Part shown: positions 6,317 to 9,277 of the stretch, one piece after another
How the letters are laid out: each line of letters starts with the position of its first letter
Numbering within the stretch: position 1 is the stretch's first letter
Source of the DNA: Desulfobacteraceae bacterium
GTDB taxonomy: Bacteria; Desulfobacterota; DSM-4660; Desulfatiglandales; Desulfatiglandaceae
Assembly (NCBI GenBank): GCA_030611815.1
Contig: JAUWPC010000127.1
Span: forward strand, 1-9,277
Reading direction: 5' to 3'
Length of the DNA: 9,277 nucleotides
Translations under genes and position numbers: made by a program
Notes under the pieces: model-generated
Databases searched by the model: none
What the model was told of the DNA's origin: nothing
Seen by the model: only the letters and a program-made list of their open reading frames with translations

Positions 6317-6712
6317 ATGGAATGTTTTATCTTTGAGGCCGCAGAGAAATGCTTAGGAATTGAGACAGAGTATATTTACCGTATCGCGGACGATATACAA
6401 ATCACCCCTGTCCCCCTTGCCCCTCCATGTTACAGGGGGTTGATCTATTTCAGGGGAGATCTGTTTGACGTCATTGATGTCGGGAACTTAATGGGAGGAG
6501 AAAGGTTTCTGCCCAATGGAAGTCCTTATATTATTCTCTTGAAATGGGGCCAGAGGAAATTGGGCCTGATTTCAGATAAAATCATCGGGATAACATGGAT
6601 TGAGGACAATAAAGGAAGCCGGACCGTCTTTAGCAACGAAGGGCGTACCGTAGAGCTGATTACGCCCGAAGAAATCTGGAAGATCTTGTCAAAATTGGCC
6701 TATGGACCTTGA
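6317..6712 (+). CDS. cheW: CheW-like coupling protein
   Basis: This 131-residue cytoplasmic protein is a single CheW-like domain, slightly shorter than typical CheW. The pattern YIYRIADDIQITPVPLAPP (19-37), then YRGLIYFRGDLFDVIDV, matches the CheW core in which a short loop precedes GxxxxRGxxxxVxDL. LGLISDKIIGI (82-92) matches the later conserved strand. It should link the MCP tip to CheA. It begins 6 nt after the MCP stop, with AAGAAG close to the ATG, and its end overlaps the CheA start by 11 nt. The symbol reflects family and position; several CheW paralogues probably exist in such a genome. Confidence 0.9.
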   Translation: MECFIFEAAEKCLGIETEYIYRIADDIQITPVPLAPPCYRGLIYFRGDLFDVIDVGNLMGGERFLPNGSPYIILLKWGQRKLGLISDKIIGITWIEDNKGSRTVFSNEGRTVELITPEEIWKILSKLAYGP

Positions 6713-8261
6713 AAAGTACAAAAAAATCTTCGTACAGGAAGCAAGTAAGTATCTTGATGAATTGGATATTGTTCTGATAAGGGCAGAAAAAGATCTCACA
6801 AATCTGCAAATGTGGGGCGAAATCCATGGCAAGATTCACTCTATAAAGGGAATGGCTAAGGCCCTCAGTATGGAAAGAATAGCCGGGCTGTGCCATTCAA
6901 TGGAGGAGTGGTGTAAGCAGTTCCAAGGGGGTGATATAAACCCCTCGGGCGATGCAGTGCAATTGCTTATTGACGGGACAGATCTACTCAAGGGGTTGGT
7001 GGTGCGAAAGAATGATGTCAGTTCTCCTGAAAATTTGAAAGAGTGGGACAGGATCACCGTTAGGTTGGCTAATAGCCCGGATGAGCTGGTGAAGCACGTC
7101 ACGTCTGAAGTACGTCTCGTTTCCTCTCCTTCAAAGATAGATCGTATCCGGGTAGATTATTCGTTGATCGAAGAGCTTCTTGCCCGCTCTCAGGAAATTA
7201 TGCTGTTAGAAAAGAGGCTCCCCCCTCTCTCTCAAGATCAGATATCAACAGGCCTGAGGAGCTGGATTGACAACTATATGTCAATGTTGAAAGGTCTGCA
7301 CTTTCAGTTGGCCCGACTGAGGCTCATGCCTGTAAATGATTTTGTTTACCTGTTTGAAAAGACCATCCGGGATCTGGCCAGGAAATATAATAGGGATGTG
7401 GAGCTTGAAGTTGTTGGAGGCGAACTTCAGGTGGATATCGGCCTCTTGGACCGCCTGAGAGAGCCTTTTATGCACCTCTTGAGAAATTCTATTGCACATG
7501 GGATTGAACCCCCGGATGAGCGGGTCAAGGGGGGCAAAAATCAGGAGGGTAAAATTGTCCTGGAAGCGGATAAGAGAGGTGATAGCCTTGTCCTGAAGGT
7601 GAGTGACGATGGCCGTGGTATTGATAGGACTGCTATTACAAAATACCTGAAAAATAAGAGATCCATGTCAGATGAAGAGATATCCCGGATGCCCGATGAT
7701 GAGTTCTTTAATGCCATACTTAATGTTGATTTTTCCTCTGCCCATGGAACTACCCAACTTGCAGGGAGAGGCATAGGGATGGATGTTATTGCCCGGGCCG
7801 TAGGATATCTGAACGGTTCCATGACAATCCACTCAGAGCCCTCGAAAGGGACGCAATTTGTCATCAGGCTCCCCCTGTCTCTTTCCATTGTCTACGCCAT
7901 CGTATTTAAATTGGGGGAGTATACCCTTTCTATCCCCACATCGAATGTAGCATCGATTGAAACGACAGAAGCAACATCGTCAGAACAAAGCGGAGCTTTT
8001 TATGATCTGGGGGACAGACTCGGGATAGATGCCCACACGAGGAAGCCTACGCATATTCTAAAGCTCAGGCAGCCCTCCGGCATCAACGGTGCAACTGCCA
8101 GAGAAACCCCTGTGCGGTTTGCCGTTGACGCCATCATAGGCAACATGCCCCTTATGGTCATGCCCTCAGGGGAACTCTTAGCCAGGGCCGGATCTTTTGC
8201 CGGTGTCGGGATTATAGAAAACGGCGATATATCTATACTTCTGGATATTGATAAGCTTTAA
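6702..8261 (+). CDS. cheA: CheA-type chemotaxis histidine kinase, short form without P2
   Basis: This is a 519-residue cytoplasmic kinase, shorter than the roughly 650 of enteric CheA. The P1/Hpt domain (about 1-120) has the phosphorylated histidine at H46 in KIHSIKGMAKAL. Only about 25-30 residues separate P1 from the P3 dimerization region (from about 150), too short for a P2 CheY/CheB-binding domain. P3 ends with LARLRLMPVNDFVYLF. The ATPase domain has the N box HLLRNSIAHGIE (258-269), G1 DDGRGID (302-308), DFSS (343-346) as F box, G2 GRGIGMDVI (355-363) and GTQFVIRLPL (383-392). All look catalytically sound. The C-terminal P5 CheW-like domain occupies about 395-519. The start lies 11 nt inside cheW with no good Shine-Dalgarno nearby, so translation is probably coupled. 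No separate cheY follows; the receiver is the REC-PAS gene three genes upstream. Confidence 0.93.
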   Translation: MDLEKYKKIFVQEASKYLDELDIVLIRAEKDLTNLQMWGEIHGKIHSIKGMAKALSMERIAGLCHSMEEWCKQFQGGDINPSGDAVQLLIDGTDLLKGLVVRKNDVSSPENLKEWDRITVRLANSPDELVKHVTSEVRLVSSPSKIDRIRVDYSLIEELLARSQEIMLLEKRLPPLSQDQISTGLRSWIDNYMSMLKGLHFQLARLRLMPVNDFVYLFEKTIRDLARKYNRDVELEVVGGELQVDIGLLDRLREPFMHLLRNSIAHGIEPPDERVKGGKNQEGKIVLEADKRGDSLVLKVSDDGRGIDRTAITKYLKNKRSMSDEEISRMPDDEFFNAILNVDFSSAHGTTQLAGRGIGMDVIARAVGYLNGSMTIHSEPSKGTQFVIRLPLSLSIVYAIVFKLGEYTLSIPTSNVASIETTEATSSEQSGAFYDLGDRLGIDAHTRKPTHILKLRQPSGINGATARETPVRFAVDAIIGNMPLMVMPSGELLARAGSFAGVGIIENGDISILLDIDKL

Positions 8262-8271
8262 TGGATGCTGG

Positions 8272-8438
8272 TCGAAGATCCTGACTTTAGCGGGAATCCT
8301 GGTTGCTTGTTATGTTCCTTCCTCGAAATATTCAATATATTCCTGCCTGCCCCGTGGAATGCGAAGCCTATTCCTCTGGGGTGGTTAATCCCGCTGATAG
8401 CGGGACGCCTTCCCCCGCTCAAAGTGCGGGATCTTCGA
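8272..8438. repeat. Multi-hairpin inverted-repeat element
   Basis: The arms 8272-8294 and 8413-8438 are imperfect inverted repeats: TCGAAGATCC matches exactly, followed after small gaps by ACTTT and AGCGGG. Nested inside are two more hairpins. CCCC (8350-8353) with GGAAT (8356-8360) pairs with ATTCC (8370-8374) and GGGG (8378-8381). TCCCGCT (8389-8395) pairs with AGCGGGA (8399-8405) around a GAT loop. The ends suggest a dispersed non-autonomous repeat or a structured RNA. It lies just after the chemosensory operon and could also end its transcript. Confidence 0.6.
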
Positions 8439-8472
8439 TTTGACCTTGGCCAGATAAGCGCAGACTTCGAAA

Positions 8473-8502
8473 TTGAGCATTTTTCAAAGGTTCCACTATA
8501 AT
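8473..8502 (+). promoter_or_regulatory. Sigma-70 type promoter for the NifX-like gene
   Basis: TTGAGC (8473-8478) and a perfect TATAAT (8497-8502) are separated by 18 nt. Transcription would begin near 8509, about 34 nt before the ATG at 8543. This makes the NifX/MinD pair a transcription unit separate from cheA. Confidence 0.6.
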
Positions 8503-8528
8503 GGTTTTTGATGGGAAAAATGTAACAT

Positions 8529-8534
8529 AGGAGG
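8529..8534 (+). promoter_or_regulatory. Strong ribosome binding site of the NifX-like gene
   Basis: AGGAGG, a full anti-16S match, lies 8 nt before ATG 8543 and fixes that start. Confidence 0.8.
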
Positions 8535-8542
8535 AAATAGAC

Positions 8543-9022
8543 ATGAAAATCGCAGTAAGCAGCAGTGGAAAAGATTTAGATTCACAGGTGGATCCGCGCT
8601 TTGGCAGGTGCGCCTATTTTGTTATTGTAGAGACAGATAACATGAGCTTTGAGGCCTTTGATAACGAGAATATCGCCTTAGGTGGAGGGGCTGGCATTCA
8701 ATCGGCCCAGTTTGTGTCATCCAAGGGTGCAGGAGCAGTAATAACGGGTAATTGTGGCCCCAATGCGGTGCAAACACTTTCCGCTTCCCGGGTTAAGGTT
8801 TTTGTAGGCCAATCCGGGACGGTGAGGAAGGTTATAGAGAGGTATATGAGAGGCGATATCAAGTCCACAAGCACGCCGAATGTTGCCGATCATTATGGTA
8901 TGGGAGGTAAAGCAGGTATGGGCCGTGGAATGAGTATAGGCCGTGGAGGCGGCATGGGCCGGGGTAGAGGCATGGGAGGTGGAAAGGGCGAAACAACACC
9001 AGGTGGTTCTGGACAGAAATAA
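8543..9022 (+). CDS. NifX/NifB-type iron-molybdenum cluster-binding domain protein with Gly/Met/Arg-rich tail
   Basis: This 159-residue cytoplasmic protein has a single dinitrogenase iron-molybdenum cofactor-type domain at about 1-108 (the MTH1175-like group). The hallmarks are MKIAVSSSGKDLDSQVDPRFGR at the start (VDPRFGRC, 16-23) and GAGAVITGNCGPNA (62-75) with C71. Small proteins of this group occur widely in anaerobes without nitrogenase, often beside MinD-like ATPases, and are thought to handle metal clusters; the exact cargo is unknown. Residues 119-148 form an unusual tail of Gly, Met and Arg (GMGRGM, GRGGGMGRGRGMGGG) made of imperfect repeats, likely disordered. It has its own promoter and a strong ribosome binding site. 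The MinD-like gene starts 99 nt later on the same strand and is probably cotranscribed. Confidence 0.9.
   Translation: MKIAVSSSGKDLDSQVDPRFGRCAYFVIVETDNMSFEAFDNENIALGGGAGIQSAQFVSSKGAGAVITGNCGPNAVQTLSASRVKVFVGQSGTVRKVIERYMRGDIKSTSTPNVADHYGMGGKAGMGRGMSIGRGGGMGRGRGMGGGKGETTPGGSGQK
8895..8985 (+). repeat. Imperfect repeats encoding the Gly/Met/Arg tail
   Basis: The words ATGGGCCGTGGA, ATAGGCCGTGGA and ATGGGCCGGGGT recur at short intervals, giving the protein units MGRG and IGRG. The repeat looks expanded from a short ancestral unit. Confidence 0.55.
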
Positions 9023-9121
9023 GTTCTTGATTATCCAGGATCTGAATAAAAGAGTAGATGCAATCGTGAAAGTGACAGAGACTGGGCAGGGCTGGTCCCT
9101 TAGCGAGAAAAGGAGTGAAGC

Positions 9122-9277
9122 ATGATTATAAGTATAGCGAGCGGAAAAGGGGGTACAGGAAAAACGACTGTGGCCACGAATATGGCCGTTTCTTTCGGAT
9201 CCAATGTGCAGATCCTGGACTGTGATGTGGAGGAACCTAATTCGCATCTCTTTATTCAGCCTACCATTGAAGAGGTT
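9122..9277 (+). CDS. MinD/Mrp-type P-loop ATPase, N-terminal fragment (continues beyond window)
   Basis: The first 52 codons of an ATPase of the SIMIBI class are visible. ATG 9122 is preceded by AGGAG at 9111-9115, 6 nt away. The deviant Walker A motif GKGGTGKTT (8-16) has the signature lysine K9. The next conserved stretch, ILDCDVEEPNSHLF (31-44), is the Walker A' region of the MinD-like ATPases that typically carry a ferredoxin insert and lie next to NifX-like proteins in anaerobes. The EEPN motif favours that group over cell-division MinD or plasmid ParA. The 99-nt gap from the NifX-like gene shows no terminator. Whether a 4Fe-4S domain is present cannot be seen because the gene is cut by the window edge. 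Confidence 0.88.
   Translation, partial: MIISIASGKGGTGKTTVATNMAVSFGSNVQILDCDVEEPNSHLFIQPTIEEV

Larger units (their letters stand above)
8262..8542. other. 281-nt non-coding gap after cheA
   Basis: A 78-codon open frame in this gap lacks a ribosome binding site and is built largely from hairpin sequence, so I do not treat it as a gene. The first two-thirds are a structured inverted-repeat element and the last 70 nt carry a promoter and ribosome binding site for the NifX-like gene. No classical GC stem plus U-tract terminator is seen after cheA. Confidence 0.6.

Noticed and set aside
8389..8430. Rho-independent terminator for cheA
   Set aside because: The stems are good but no run of T follows either of them, so a classical terminator cannot be claimed.
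8265..8501. 78-codon open frame after cheA
   Set aside because: It lacks a ribosome binding site, is made largely of hairpin sequence, and its translation matches no family I recognise.
8943..9125. 60-codon plus-strand frame bridging the NifX-like and MinD-like genes
   Set aside because: Its first half is the +1 shadow of the NifX tail and it has no convincing ribosome binding site. The second half looks faintly protein-like but is too short to support.
8717..9247. 176-codon minus-strand open frame
   Set aside because: It is the antisense of the NifX tail repeat and the MinD start; its Thr/His/Ala/Ser-rich repeats mirror the GC-rich Gly/Met/Arg codons.

Overview
The window looks like part of the chromosome of an anaerobic, Gram-negative, delta-proteobacterium-like organism (Desulfobacterota or a neighbouring phylum such as Nitrospirota). 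This is inferred from the gene types: a small 4-Cys protein of a kind I associate with delta-proteobacteria, a PilB/GspE-type ATPase, a compact chemosensory set, and a NifX-like protein paired with a MinD-like ATPase. No rRNA, tRNA, CRISPR array, transposase or phage gene is visible. Base composition and codon use look even across the genes, with no obvious foreign island.

Layout. (1) Positions 1-1107, minus strand: a small 4-cysteine protein, then a zinc-ribbon/Yip1-type membrane protein that runs off the left edge. The second gene starts at GTG 776. A 13-bp perfect inverted repeat overlaps the end of the first gene. (2) Positions 1108-1203: a divergent intergenic region with a near-consensus sigma-70 promoter facing right, a palindrome over its -35 box and a tandem duplication around its -10 box. 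(3) Positions 1204-8261, plus strand: histidine phosphatase, TPR-GspE/PilB ATPase, REC-PAS response regulator, methyl-accepting chemotaxis protein (MCP), CheW and CheA. The last four are tightly packed (4-nt overlap, 6-nt gap, 11-nt overlap) and are almost certainly one translationally coupled unit. Between the ATPase and the REC-PAS gene lies a roughly 190-bp stretch bounded by inverted GATTGATGATTG-type repeats. (4) Positions 8262-8542: non-coding DNA with a roughly 167-bp structured element, followed by a good promoter and ribosome binding site. (5) Positions 8543-9277: a NifX/NifB-like protein with a Gly/Met/Arg-rich tail, then the first 52 codons of a MinD/Mrp-type P-loop ATPase.

How the genes may work together. 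MCP, CheW and CheA form the core of an array-type chemosensory pathway. The MCP has almost no periplasmic part, the CheA has no room for a P2 (CheY/CheB-docking) domain, and the only receiver in the window is fused to a PAS domain. No CheR, CheB or free CheY is visible here. The neighbouring secretion/pilus ATPase suggests, as inference only, an alternative chemosensory system that acts on type IV pilus-like motility, secretion or gene expression rather than on flagella. The NifX/MinD pair is a separate unit, probably concerned with metal-cluster handling.
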